Program-made: the position numbers and the translations under genes
In this document: positions 44,944 to 59,852 of the stretch, piece after piece
Layout: each line of letters begins with the position of its first letter
Numbering within the stretch: position 1 is the first letter of the stretch
NCBI RefSeq assembly: GCF_026914185.1
Contig: NC_070563.1
Coordinates: forward strand, 1,302,001 to 1,366,000
From: Puccinia triticina
Lineage: Eukaryota; Basidiomycota; Pucciniomycetes; Pucciniales; Pucciniaceae
Direction of reading: 5' to 3'
DNA length: 64,000 bases
The notes under the pieces: model-generated
What the model saw: the letters and a program-made list of their open reading frames with translations, nothing else
Database searches by the model: none
Told to the model about the DNA's origin: nothing

Positions 44944-45112
44944 GGAGGACTTCCTGTCAATCTGGAAAGTCAGATCTGAGCCGCCAGATTTCAGATTTTG
45001 CAGGGAAATCTAGGTCCCCGAAGATCCCCGAAGCAATCCACAGTCCCAAATTCCAGATTTCCCTGCAAAATCTGAAATTCCAGATTTATTCAAAAATGAC
45101 GGGAAGTCCTCC
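44944..45112. mobile_element. Short MITE, GGAGGACTTCC family (copy A)
   Basis: A 169-bp element with inverted ends GGAGGACTTCCTGTCA / TGACGGGAAGTCCTCC, flanked by AAT on both sides (44941-44943 and 45113-45115). The inner GATTTTGCAGGG / CCCTGCAAAATC words are also inverted. Confidence 0.85.
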
Positions 45113-45216
45113 AATAGTAAAGATGCTGAGCATCATCTGGCTTGCGTCTCTGTAAAATTATCTCTGAATTATATAATTTAGCAACATGATGTCCGTTGGG
45201 TCCTGAAGCTGATATT

Positions 45217-45352
45217 GGAGGACTTCCCGTCAATCGGGAAACCCAGATTTTGCAGGGACATCTAGGCAGATCGGGGATTTCGGATAATCAAGACCAGATT
45301 TCCCCGCAAAATCTGGAAAAATCCGAGTTCCCAGATTGACGGGAAGTCCTCC
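45217..45352. mobile_element. Short MITE, GGAGGACTTCC family (copy B)
   Basis: A 136-bp element with ends GGAGGACTTCCCGTCAAT / ATTGACGGGAAGTCCTCC, flanked by ATT on both sides (45214-45216 and 45353-45355). It lies 104 bp after copy A. Confidence 0.85.
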
Positions 45353-45355
45353 ATT

Positions 45356-46016
45356 AACCATTCACCATTCTTGACCGTTCAGTGGAGAGACTGCCCACGG
45401 TTTCAATCAAGTCATCATTTTGTCTAAATGTTGATTTCAGAGAAAGAAGACGAAAATAAGCAGTCTTTTTGTTTTTCTGCGGGGTCATGACACTGTGTCG
45501 AGTAATTCTTGGGCACGAATGTGAATTCCGTGATTTTGAAATCCACTGCAGCAGGGTATACAGGTATGTTAATATCGTGGATTGGCGTGTCCGTTCGAAG
45601 GATAGATCAATGAGCTTGAGGACTCGTGATAGGGTATCTATACATGTGTGGTCATTCCATCCCAGGCGATTTCACAGAAACACGCAGGCGTTTAAAAACG
45701 GCACATGGAAACTAGGCTTTTGCGTCTCAACATCAAGGAAAATCCTCAATTAGGCACGGGAGCGTAGTTCTTCGCCTTGACGTCTTGGTCGAACAGACAC
45801 AATTCCAATTCTGAACGTTGGTGTATAGGGAATGGAGAACGGCGAAAGAAGATTTTAGGTCAGCTGTCGGATATTTTCATGGTGCAGCGGAGCCGTGGGG
45901 GGGGGGGGGGGGGGACTGACCGGTAAAGCTGTTGAGAGTAGTAGTCCATGTAGCCTATTTGATTCCCACGGGCCGAAGAATTAGATATGGTAAGATGATC
46001 AATTGATGAAGCAGAA
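45356..46016. other. Intergenic with an 18-G run
   Basis: No gene is supported. A run of 18 G occupies 45897-45914. Confidence 0.5.
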
Positions 46017-46651
46017 TTAGAAAGAGGTAAGACAGACGTTTGCGACCCAAGGAGTCAGTCCGTTCTCTTTGGCGGCAGCCATGGCATTTTGGACGACCTG
46101 GACCGCCCTAGCAGTCGAGCGGACGGCGGTTTTGGAGTCCTTGAACCGACCGGCTTCGACGACAAATTGTTGGCGAATGGCCAGATAATCAAGTATAGTC
46201 TTGTCCAGATAGTCGATATACTCTCGAACCTTGAGAAAGACATACACGCAAGTTTTGATTGTCAATTCATCTAAACATTTACAGCTATCCTGTTGGTCAG
46301 TCGATAAGCATGGTGGAGTGGGATTGTGGGACTCGCCTGAGCTAAGCTATCGCAACACTTGGTTCCGTCCGAAAGAGTGATCGAAGGCCGGGACCAGACG
46401 GCGGTACCAGCAACGTGTGATTTGGGGTCCCGACCGTGTACGACATCTTCGTCCGTGCCATACTTGATAGCCTTTCCGTCTGGTCCTACCGTTGGTCCGT
46501 ATCCGGCTTGGGTGCCCTGGTAACAAATCCCTTGCGGATGTTGCGATACCGGGAGAGAGAGTTTTGTCGGTGCTGGGACGGAGTCAAGCTTCAGACTGGC
46601 ATGGGTAAGCCCGGCTAAGCAAGACACCAAACAGATCCGGAGAGCGAGCAT
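46017..46651 (-). CDS. Small secreted protein, 193 residues
   Basis: Two exons (46651-46283 and 46229-46017), with one 53-bp intron, give 193 residues. Residues 1-18 are a good signal peptide (MLALRICLVSCLAGLTHA). The mature part has a Pro-rich start, GICYQGTQAGYGPTVGPDGK, a Cys pair in TKCCDSL, and a helical C-terminal half rich in Ala. It ends NVCLTSF. There is no membrane span or known domain. The start at 46651 is chosen because it opens the signal peptide; the frame itself continues upstream. Small secreted Cys-bearing proteins are frequent effector candidates in rusts, but that role is only a possibility here. Confidence 0.65.
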
Positions 46652-47585
46652 TAAGTAATCTGTCTGGTATCTCTTGAAATCGACGTGGTCAGGGACTTCA
46701 GTTAGACTTGCAGATATCTGATAACAGCTCGGCCGAGGAAAAGTGGTTTGTAGGAGCGATATCTGATTGGGGTGCTGTGGGGAAGTTGAGTGTATTCCAA
46801 GTTGACCAGAAAGGGTGGAGAGTACCCAAGACAAGCTGCATTGCAGTATTCATTTGTGGCTTTAGAAGCGAAAAAGGCCCTGAGAGTTCGTACTCGCCAA
46901 GCCATTCTCCGCCATGGCTATGGACGTCGGCCCGGTATAAATTCATGGTGCGCGAAGTGCTTTTCTTGTTGCGCCAAATGATTACGTAATCCATATATAC
47001 CTGTATTTACATTTTTGAGGATTAAATTTGGGCTTGAAAGCACCGTCACATGTCCTCTAACTTGACTAAAGTCCCCCTGTGATTAGGAATTAGCATGCTC
47101 TCCTCCCCCAGTTTCTTCTTCAGATGGGTTGGTGATATCATACAATGGAGTTTAAATAAGAGGGGTTTTTTGGGGAAATTGTGGACAGACGTTCAGACCC
47201 CTGCATTGTCCAGCCCGAGCCTCGGTCTGACCGTCTGTCTCAGAACATGTCCAGGCTCATCCATGCGCATGGACTTGAGGGATCTTGGTCTGGTGGCTTC
47301 AATGTGGCTTCCTCTCCGACAATCTACGCGAACTTTCAGGCGAGGAATGTAATGAGCAAGAACCTATTTGCCAGGCAAGCACCATCAGCCAGTACATAAG
47401 CTTACTGTGAACCCTGCCCCCTTAATTTCATCCCCGAGACTGTGATCGTTTCATCGGACTCGGATTATTTCTCGAGGTGGGATCCCAGCTTGTCAAAATT
47501 TGATTCCCAAACGGCGTTTTGATTAAACGAACCAGAAGCCTAGATCAAGATTAACCTGATTCCATTCATATTGGCAAGGCAAAAA
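46652..47585. other. Divergent intergenic region
   Basis: It lies between the secreted protein (minus) and the GMC oxidoreductase (plus). Open frames here are short and unlike any family I know. The promoters of both genes lie within it. Confidence 0.45.
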
Positions 47586-50239
<2,654 letters not shown>

Positions 50240-50721
50240 ATAGAGCTTTCACTCCCCAGCAAACAGTATACTGATGTTGCTTTTTTCGAGATTTCCTACA
50301 AAAAATAATATACTTCATGCCTCTCATAACTTTATGGGCAACGCAGTCAATTTCCGTGATCAGATCTTCCTCTAGACTTTTTTCATTTTTGTACATGAGT
50401 ATTTCCCTACATAAATACATACAGTCTCCCAAAAGTTAATCTTGATTAATTTTGGAGGGACACTCTCGGACACTGTGATGAGCTGTGATGAGTGAGACGT
50501 TTGATGACATCATCAGAAGAAATGTTGGTGTTAAAAATTTATGATGATGGCCAACGCGGTCATTCGCGTTTAGTTTCGAGGTGGTGAGTCAAAACGAGGT
50601 CATTGGTCAATCGATTGTCAACCACATCGATTTCAACACGAGCCATACACTCGAACGTTGGACCTGAGCTCGACCACGACGCACAACACTCCTCCGTACG
50701 ACCAGACCTGAACGAAGTAAG
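50240..50721. other. Intergenic region between GMC and tubulin cofactor D genes
   Basis: No gene or repeat recognised. A short AT-rich stretch with GATGAGCTGTGATGAGTGAG repeats lies near 50480. Confidence 0.45.
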
Positions 50722-53700
50722 ATGGCGGATGAGGAGAGCCTGCTGAAGTTTTTCGCCGAGGAACGGCAGTTTTTTGATGTCCTGGAGCACTATCTCGATC
50801 AGGTTGATGGTCGACCTTGCTCCGATCTGGAGGAGCCACTGCCTGAGATCTTTTCTAATAACTTTTTCGGTTATTTGACTCTAGTCGTAAGCAGAAGTTG
50901 AAAATATTTCATCAGGTTAGGCATCGGAATACTTATATATCGGTCGTTTTATGGGAATTTGAATATTGACCGACAGTTAGATCGTTATCAGGAGCAGCCG
51001 TACCTTTTAGATCCACATCTCGAGCGCTTGGTACAGCTTATCATTCTACGTCTGAGGCAGTGGCTGGAATATCTGCAGCAGCATTCAGCTGAATTCGAAG
51101 AACCTCCGACCGATTCAATCGAGAGTCTAAGCATCGAACAACTATCACAGAAGTTGCAAAAGCTTTCCCATTTGCTTTATTTCGTTGTAAAGGTTAGAGG
51201 TTACAAAACAATCGGTGAGATTGTTTTCTCTCGCCTCAATGATCAATTATAAACTACACTCTATCACTGATTCAGTATCAATCGTTCTTGTTCGTAGTTC
51301 GCTTCTTCCCGCATCAAGTGCAGGACCTATCTGTTGTAATATCCACTTTTGGTCTGATTCTCCCCAAGTCAGATAGCGGACCTAGTAGAATAGTGGAGGC
51401 ATTTTCGAACGCTGGTTTATGGCACTTCCGATACATCCTGCTGCTGTGGCTCTCCCTCATTTGCATGATTCCTTTCGATCTTTCACGATTCGACAAACTT
51501 TCAGTCCTACAACTTCAAACTGTCTCAACCTATCAATACGTCGAGAAAATTGGTTGGTCTTACCTAGGTCTTCCGGGGAAAGAGAGAGAGGCAGCTGCCT
51601 TGGTATTGGCCAGATTAATGTTGAGGTGGGTCCTTTTTATTTTCATTCTTTTTGGAGAAGCAAACATGAACATCAATCCTCCGCAGGGAAGATGTGTTCC
51701 GCTTACACCTACTTGGATTCGTGGAGAGATGTCTCGAGAATCTCCGGGCAGCTGGAGAACACGATCTTTTTCTGGTGAGATTTTCACAAAGGTATATCCT
51801 CCCAATAGCTTTCCAATCTGATCGGCGTGTTTCCATCAGGCTACTGGTATATCTCAAGTCCTATGTATCCTTGTAGAGTTGGCTAGGCCTCCACAGCTGT
51901 TGGGTGTATTGCCCCTCCTTCACCAAGCGCTCCTCGAAACAAACAGATTACCGTACATTTCAGCCAGTATCAGCCTACGTAAACTCAGGGCCAAGCTGGC
52001 CGGAAGAGTCGCTTTGGCCACACCCATTGTATCGAAGGGCTCGTCCATCGACGAATATGAGCAGGTGCCGGAGTCTATTGAGACAATTGTTCAAGATTTA
52101 TTGGACTGCCTTCAGGATAAAGTGTGTTAATCTTCAAAATTGATATGCAAGGTCACACAAACATCTTCCAAAATCGAACCAAAATTTAATTCTTGTTCTT
52201 GAATCTCCATAGGATACCGTCGTGCGTTGGTCGGGAGCAAAGTATCTAGCTAGGATTGGGAAACGTCTTCCAGAGGACTTTTCGGTTCAGATATGCGACG
52301 CTATTCTAGAAATGTTCTGCTTGAAAACCATGGAAGAACAAAAGGGTGGGATTGATCTGCTGTCGGTGAATGACTACATCTGGCAAGGTGCTTGTTTGGC
52401 TTGCGCAGAATTTCTTCGTCAAAAGTGCTTCCCGGTCTCGCGGCTTGGAAGTTTGATTGAATGGGTTGTTCGAGTTGAGTGTTCGTTTTTTAACCAAAAG
52501 GTCCAATTAATATGAACTGTTTGTTCCGTTTATGATGACAGGCGTTGCATTTCGAGCAACGCAAGGGAGTCCAGAGTATAGGCTCAGGCGTTCGAGATGC
52601 TGCAGCGTTTGTCTTATGGTCTTTTGGCAGGGCATTTTCCCCAATCGAGGTCCAGCCTTTCGCCAATCAAATAGCCATACAGCTTGTCCTACAATCGCTT
52701 TTTGATCGGGAAGTGCACGTTCGTCGAGCCGGTAGCGCAGCTTTTCAAGAAAACGTCGGAAGGCTTGTTAGTTTTTCTTAGCCGTGTCATAGGTTCGATG
52801 AGCCGGCGAGTTTACTCGTACATCACTTCAGGGAATCTTTCCTCATGGGATCGAAGTTCTCCAACGGGCGGATTTTTTTACGGTCGGACTCAGAAGGTCA
52901 TCCTTCTTGAAAGCAGCTCCTGATGTTGCAAGGTATTTCCTACTCATTTTCTTATCCCATGAAATAGGCTTGATTTTTGAGTGCTTGAAAGGAATCGTTT
53001 CTAGATTCGAAGAATACCGTCAGGCCATCTTGAATCATTTGCTCGATGTATGTGTTTGCCATTGGGATGATGGCGTGCGCGAGCTGGCCTCTCAATCAAT
53101 CTGCCAGATAGCTCGAACGGCCTTCGATCAAATCCCACCTTCTGTAGTGGACAGACTTGTGAGGATTCTACTTCAAGTGTAGACTCCAGTGCCTTCAATT
53201 TTATCAAACTTTGCGCCCGCCTTACTTGGTGACCATCCAGGAATCAGGTCTACAATCCAAGGATATCAACCAAGTACATGGATCTGTACTCACCTTGGCC
53301 GAAATAGCCAAAGTTGTTCAGCCTGACACAACGGACAACGCTACTGCACAATTGCTTGATAAGGTGAGTCAGACTTCATCCGCATATAATTAGTCAACAG
53401 TCTTTGGGGTATTTCTGTATTTATTCGGACCTGTGTTTAACTGGCTGCATATTTAGATCTTTCAGTCGATGATTGGCGTTTTGGATTCCAGCTTGAAACC
53501 CCGCCAATTAGAAGTGCTCTTGGCAGCAATCTGCCAAGCTCTTGCCAACACTTTACCCGATTGCCCTCGACTTTGTGAAAGATTTGTCGAAAGTCCTGCT
53601 TGGATTCAGCTGGTAGATATGGGGCTGAAGCGTTCTGACGATCATTTGCATTGCTCGCTTCAAAGCCTGTTATACCAACTCTCCCTTCGCGGTGTCGGGG

Positions 53701-55939
53701 CAAAACAAGTACAGTAAGTTGCGCATTGTCCTATTTTGCATCGTCAAAAGATTGATTTTCAACCCGAAAAATGTTCATGTTTGAGCTAACTGGTCAATTT
53801 TTATTCTCTTTCTTTTGTGCTGTTTTTACAAAGATTATTTTCAAAGTCTTTGACGAGCGGTTTAGTAGTGGCTAGGCAAGCTTCCGCTAGATGTTTAGGC
53901 GGATTTGTGTTTTCTTCGGGGCCACTTCAAGCTTCTTTCAATCCTACCTTTGACTTGTTGGTCGCTTGTACAGAGGAGAAGGTAAGACTAAAATAATTAT
54001 TCAACCATTGATTGTGGAATGCATAATTTACTCATCCTCTTTTGATCGATGTATTATAGTCTTCAGGCTTGCCGCAACCAATCGAGGTAGTTAGGAACTG
54101 TATCGAATCTCTTATTTCAATTATGAAGAATTTTGGAGATAAATTTCAAACGTGTTTGTCACTTTTTTCCCTGATCACACACTATCCGCCCAAATAATCC
54201 AAATAATGACTTGATAAAACATTCCACTACGTATATAAGTTTGCACTCAAGAGCAATTCTCAAAGCTTTTAGCGGTATTTTTAAATGGATTGTCTAACTA
54301 TACCAATGATCAAAGGGGGGATGTGGGATCTTGGGTCCGAACATCAAGCCTTAAAAGTCTTGAACAAATCATCGGTTTATACACCAACTCACCGGAATCA
54401 ATTGAAGCGCGCGAAAACGATTTCAATAACCATCTCGAGGGCAAACTTCCGCTGCAGCTTGATCAGCGCTTCTTGATCAGTCACATCTTCAGTGGAATCT
54501 TACGACAATCTTTGGATTCGATCGATTCGGTTAGGCAACTCGCCTGGCAAACTATGTCTAAAATTTTAGCCCATCTTTCGAGTTCGAATCTTCTGCAGAT
54601 TCGCGATGGTATTTGGGTCTCTCTGAGATCTGCGTTTGAACAGTTCAGCCCCCTCGTGTTATCTTCTCGATACTGTCCACTGCTTTGTCTTTTGTCTTGA
54701 GCAGATGCCAGTTCTCCTAACATTGAATTGTATCATCATTTCAGGGAAAACTCCGAACATTGGAGAGAACTGAAATGGACTTTTCCGCATTCATTAGAGC
54801 TTTTGACTAAATTGGTCCCAAGAGATTTAAACCTTTCATCCTCAGAATCGCCATCACTTCATCTTACCGAACATCCCAACTCACTCTCAGAATCGCTTTT
54901 AGAAGGAATCATAATTTTGATTGGTGGTAAATGTAACAGTGACGTGAGTAAATTCTTTCATCTTTTTGACGTAATCTCTCGCCTGGTACTTCTCATGCAC
55001 AATCCCTGCCAGCTTATGGCTTACCTCAAATAGGTGCTAACTTCTTCATAAACATATTTTCAGTCTAAGAACGCAGCTACTTCATTTGTAGATCACATTC
55101 GCAATATTGGAAAGTCAAATCCATCAACCGCGCAACACATTATCCAAAGGATATTGAAATTGACCAGGGCCCGGCCGAGTGGATCGAGAAATTTTGGGTT
55201 ATGTTGTTGGGAGACGATTTCCCTGTTGCTGGTGACTGATGCTTTGCAGCCTCTTGAACAATACGAGGACGGTCGCCAACTGTAGGCCTTTCTTTCGACT
55301 GACGACTTGCATCAGGGTGATTGCTTGTTTGTTTATGTTGCGAATGGGTTTTGTTTCTGATGGCAAAAAGGCTCCGATCTATCCTCAACATGGCCACTCG
55401 TAATCTTCATCAGCCCAAAGTTTCTATTAATCGAGTCTTGACGGGCTCTAAAATGTTGCGTTTTCTTATGGTGATCCAGCTCTGTCCGCGCACTTAACCC
55501 TGACCGGTCTTTTTCGAATCTCTAGTACCATCCATCTCATGCTGTTCAAGACCGTTCGGATTGATGCTATCAACCACTTGACAAGTTATCTTTCGCACAG
55601 CTCACCAAGAGTGCGTGCATAATTTCATACCAACAGACCCAGATATATTTATCTTTTTCGCATTCTGCCTGACAATACCAGGTACGAATATCGACAGCCG
55701 AGACTTTGTATAATGCACTACAATTACAAGATGAAGAGGTACCCGAAGCTGAACGGCTTATATCTGAAACTGAATGGTAAATACATCAAAACTTCTAGCG
55801 AGTAAATCTGCCGCTCTAACCCACTTTCTGTTGATGTGCTCGAACGTCATTCCTTAGGTCGGAATGCGATGTTGAACAGGCTTCTGAAAAAGTTAAAGAA
55901 ATCACTGCAAGTTTGCGGGATGCTTGGAACGGTCTTTAG
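50722..55939 (+). CDS. Tubulin-specific chaperone D (tubulin folding cofactor D)
   Basis: Twenty-one exons give 1183 residues, the normal size. Exons: 50722-50802, 50892-50915, 50977-51214, 51298-51625, 51687-51774, 51840-52121, 52213-52473, 52542-52766, 52832-52932, 53005-53158, 53241-53363, 53457-53713, 53834-53981, 54060-54153, 54273-54657, 54745-54943, 55064-55281, 55371-55454, 55526-55610, 55682-55776 and 55858-55939. Family words include DRYQEQPYLLDPHLE, KVRGYKTI, RFFPHQVQDL, YILLLWLSLICMIPFDLSRF, GSGVRDAAAFVLWSFGRAF, RRAGSAAFQENVGR and RGDVGSWVRTSSL. The protein is a HEAT-repeat solenoid that takes beta-tubulin and assembles the alpha/beta dimer (yeast Cin1, fission yeast Alp1, human TBCD). 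The donor at 55455 (GTTGCG) and the one at 54658 are weak. Confidence 0.92.
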
Positions 55940-55979
55940 CAGACCATACATAGCTATTTGGTCTGTTCATGTGCGCGTT

Positions 55980-57382
55980 TTAAGGAATCGCGTGACTGCC
56001 CGCAAAAAACCCTAATAGCCAGCCCCACATGACAAATGAAAATGGATATGCCCCAAAGACTACTAGTGCAGGTCCGGGGCAAACTCCAGCAAATCTAACA
56101 GAGAGAAATAAGTAAACAGCAAGATTAATTAAGAATGCACCGAGAGATATTTGAGATATGCAAAGAAATTGTACTGACCCCCAACCCAACCCGAAGAGAA
56201 CGCTTCCCAATACCAGACGGGCAGTTATCTCATTGTTGGTCATCTCAGGTAACTGCCAAGTTGGAGGGGTTGCGCAAGGCGGAGCCAAGCGGTCCAGCTT
56301 ATCAAGCAAAGGGCGCTCGGTTCCACTAGCATTTTCGCTTGACGCCAGTTGACGAACCGCAAGCCAGGAGTCAATTCGAGGCTTGACGGTGACCCAATAG
56401 ACCAAGGTGTTCAGGCCGAGCCCGGCAATGGCGACGCCTAATAAGCTAGGATCCCATGTGGACAATGGGAAATTGAAAAAGCCTAAGACCACTGATGGTT
56501 TTGTCATCCCTGAGAGGGTCAGTCCCGAGCCGAAGGTCGCCCCAAGCAGCCCAAGCCGCAACGGAACCAGACGGTCGGGTGTGACCAAGAGTTTGAGAAC
56601 GAGATAAGCTATAAAGGGGGCCGTGAATATCGCCCCACATATGATCCGATCGAAGCTTGTTGTTGCCGAAACTGAATGCGAGAATTCTTGGTACATCAAG
56701 TCATGTTGCGAGGCCGCTCCGATCCGATTCATTAAGGGTTTGAGGACTCGGTGGGTGAGAATCGCCACGGGAAAGAAAACACAGGTGGCCACGATGCTCC
56801 GCTTGCTACCACGCGCCATTCCGCACAACATATGACCTATATGAGCAAATGGATAGAAGAGAAAGGGATGATGTTTTGTAAGAATGGTCTTTTCTGCGGT
56901 TCATCGATAACAGGAGAAAGCTCACCAGAAGTACAGCCGGAGGCGAGGGTAGTTCCAGCACCAGAGAGCAGTCCGGCAAGAGTAAAGAGCAAGAGATTGT
57001 TGAGGACATGGTGATCATCACTTCTTGAGTTATCGACGTGATTAGAGAGCACGGAGGAGTCAAAGATCGAGCTCTCGTGGTTGGACAGATTACGATCGAT
57101 GAAGTTCATGAACAGTCTGAGGATCGAGCCCATCAGGAACAGTCCCGTGGCGATAAACAGGTTCTGGCTGTTGAACAAGATGTTGGTGTGGCCATTGTTA
57201 GTACTGTTTTGGGAGAAACGAAAAAGAAGCAGTTTGTAGGATTGTTGAAGGGTCTTGAGTGATTGGGAACAGCCGAAGACTTTGCTGAAATCCAGCATGA
57301 GGTTCATGCTCGAGAGCGATAGAAGTGCACCTCCGATCAGTGGCAACTTCAGGTTATCGATAAGCGTGGAGAAATCCATCAT
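55980..57382 (-). CDS. YeeE/YedE-type (sulphur transport domain) membrane protein
   Basis: Three exons (57382-56926, 56836-56179, 56094-55980) give 409 residues. Hydrophobic spans and the family motifs ASGCTSGHMLCGMAR (across intron 1) and WGFAGVCPGPALV (across intron 2) are present; these Cys-containing loops occur twice in the family. LGATFGSGLTLSGMTKPSVV lies between them. Bacterial YeeE takes up thiosulphate, and eukaryotic members are assumed to move a related sulphur compound. An upstream in-frame ATG at 57535 would add about 50 Arg-rich residues, possibly an organelle-targeting sequence. I use 57382 because the membrane domain starts soon after. The gene converges on the tubulin cofactor D gene, with only 40 bp between the stops. 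Confidence 0.85.
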
Positions 57383-57819
57383 CGTTCGTCGACTTGCACT
57401 CTGTTCTGGAGGCCTCTCTCGCGTTCCTTCGTGGGATGTCTGGCTGTGTGCTCGTCGTTTGTCTTTCCTGTTACCGCTCGATCGAAGTCTCCGAGAGGGT
57501 GTCGTATGTAGCTGGGCCCTGGGGAGACTCGGCACAATTCTTCCGGTCGGAAAGCTGCTTACCCCGGGGGGTCCACTGTGAAGACTGAAGAGTTCTTATC
57601 TGTTCTCATTGCAGGCTCACCGGATACAGCCAAACCGTTGACTGTGAGCACATTTCTTTTATTTTTTGGTTGGTGATAATCAGCTGACTCGATTGTAATC
57701 TCCACTTCGACGTTTTTCGGTGACTGCTAAGTCTAGGCATCCAGAAACTTGAGATAGCCCCGTCCATAGCGGATCCAAACCAATCGATTTTTATTCGCCT
57801 TTTCAGGTCGCATGAGCAG
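57383..57819. promoter_or_regulatory. Divergent promoter region of the YeeE-type and IMP1 genes
   Basis: About 440 bp between two divergent start codons. If the upstream ATG at 57535 is used, the gap is 284 bp. No specific site is assigned. Confidence 0.45.
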
Positions 57820-58658
57820 ATGAGCGGGGCTTCCACCTTCAAGACCACCCTACATCTAATCAAGTGGGTTGTATTACGCTCTCCTCATTCTGGCTGTGGG
57901 TCAGCTGATTTAGTCTATCTGCTCAGACGCGCTGTTCAAGTGACCGCGGGCGTGACCCTGTTTAAAGACAAAGTGGGGGATCTCCGATGGGTTAGTAATT
58001 CTTGTGAATCGTATCAGACTACCACGTGAGCCAATGACTGACCATCAGATTTTTTTTCCTTTTCGTTTGCAAACATAACCCGCTTCTCTGATTTGGCGAC
58101 GAATGGCTCCTGCGTCCACCTGGTCCTCAATGTCCGTCAATGTCGTTTTTGGATCACCAAACAATCCAGTGCGAAGGTGGGTCGATGCTACCGACTCTGA
58201 ACGTGACGGGAGATTTACTGCTCCAGATCCCGCTTTCGTCGGTCTTTAACTTCAGCTTGCGGAGAGACCGAGAGACAGAGAAGTCAAGCCAAGCCCTACG
58301 GATGAGCGAGCCGACAACGAGTAGATTGAACTTGAACAGGGGGGACTTGGTCAACTTTACCTCGCCCCTTAATCCCTCCGTTTTGGCTTGTAAAAGGATC
58401 CTTGGACTGCCTGGGGATAAGATCCTTGTCGATGATCACCCTCACAGTTTTAACCCTACTCCCGATCTCCTTAATACTCCAGGATACGACTATCAGTACT
58501 CTCGAAAATCACTCTTGACTATCCCTGAAGGCCATCTGTGGCTACAAGGCGATAACTATGCCGTCAGTATTGATTCTCGTACGTACGGCCCCGTCCCTAT
58601 CGGCTTGGTCTCCGGTAAGATTGTCGCTCGAGTCAGTGTTCTCTTCCTTCCTTTGTGA
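57820..58658 (+). CDS. IMP1: Mitochondrial inner membrane protease subunit 1 (S26 signal peptidase)
   Basis: Two exons (57820-57990 and 58170-58658) give 219 residues. The catalytic Ser is in CEGGSMLPTLN at the start of exon 2, and the catalytic Lys is in ACKRILGLPGD. WLQGDNY and SRTYGPVPIGLVSGKIVARV are the closing conserved boxes. The form CEG-SMLPT with KRI-GLPGD matches Imp1 rather than Imp2. The protease removes sorting peptides from proteins on the outer face of the inner mitochondrial membrane. There is an insert of about 40 residues between the Ser and Lys boxes. The first exon (about 57 residues) is less conserved. An earlier ATG at 57812 is closed at once by TGA. Confidence 0.87.
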
Positions 58659-59852
58659 TCTCTCTCTCTCTTTTGGTCTCTCCTTGACCTGTGTAGATAC
58701 TTTTTTGCATCAATGGTCTTATCTCGAAGGCTCTTGTAATGAAAGCTTTATTCTGATTGCTTTTGTTAAACTTTGTTCGTTTTCTTGACCTTTCGCGAAT
58801 TTTCGAATCCAATTTGGGCCCCTTTTTTGCTCTACGTCCCGTCCAATCCGTCTTCTCGCAATTCTCTTCTTCCTCCGCACCCCTGTCCTTTGGGCTTTGA
58901 ATGATTCTCTACCTTTATTTGCATAAACCTCCCGATTGAAATGATCATTGTACTACACTCACGTTTCCTTCTTAAACAATATATAGGTGTGGCCCGATTT
59001 TACTTGGTTGAGTCAATCATTTGAATATAGATAATCTGGATCAGGAATACGCACATCAAATCACATAAATAACTTGTATCCAATTCCCTTTCCTATTTTC
59101 ATGGATTTCACTCTTTCCAATGATTTTGGGCTTGGAAACCTTCATGTTTCAGTCAATCAGAGAAATTCACCTATCATTTTTCCTGTGTCAGATCCCTGAG
59201 GACAATCACTATAAATGCACACTTTTCCCCCACACAAGCTAGCAGACTGAAGTGACGGGTCCTTTCACTTTCTCTTCATGAGCGGTGTCTGGACTCTGAC
59301 CACCTCCTTTGTCTGACAACAAGCATTTTCTTCAGTTCTCCTTCCTTGGTGCCCTCCACAGTGAGGATATCTGCACAAGAGGATCAAGTTCCAACACATA
59401 TGTATATCTGTATGAAGACTCAAGTGCAAGAGAGACAAAAACTTGGTGGAGCCAATCAATAGGGGGGTTCAGACTTGAAATTTACAAAACTTTAGGACAC
59501 ATTTGAAGGTGTTTATGAACATTCTTTTAAAAAATTGATAAATTGGACTGATTGATCAGTATCTCCCTGTGCCAGTTAGCAACTTCAGCAGGCCAGCTCA
59601 ATAGTTTCACAAAAGCACTGTCCGCGCCCGGCCAAAACCCGGCCGGCTTCGGGCGGCCTGTTGGACATCCGACCCAATCGTCAACCTTAGTGTTACGCAT
59701 TTCAAAGACTTTAAGGGCGTGTTGATATTACAGTTGATTATATGAACCAAATTACAATTTCAATCCAGTTCTTTGGGTTCGGTCTCATGACCGTAAGCTG
59801 AACATGATAAAATGATGAGGGTAAACAGTCAGTTATCAACATAGCCAAGTCA
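58659..59852. other. Intergenic, convergent ends of IMP1 and eIF3i
   Basis: AT-rich, with no gene supported. It holds the second copy of the dispersed repeat also seen at 41930 (here 59510-59560) and a GGCCGG-rich palindromic patch near 59630-59660. Confidence 0.5.
59510..59560. repeat. Dispersed repeat, copy 2
   Basis: GAAGGTGTTTATGAACATTC followed by an AT-rich tail matches 41930-41980. Confidence 0.65.

Noticed and set aside
47095..47399. Overlapping plus-strand frames before the GMC gene
   Set aside because: Short, mutually overlapping and unlike any known protein. They lie in the promoter region of the GMC gene.
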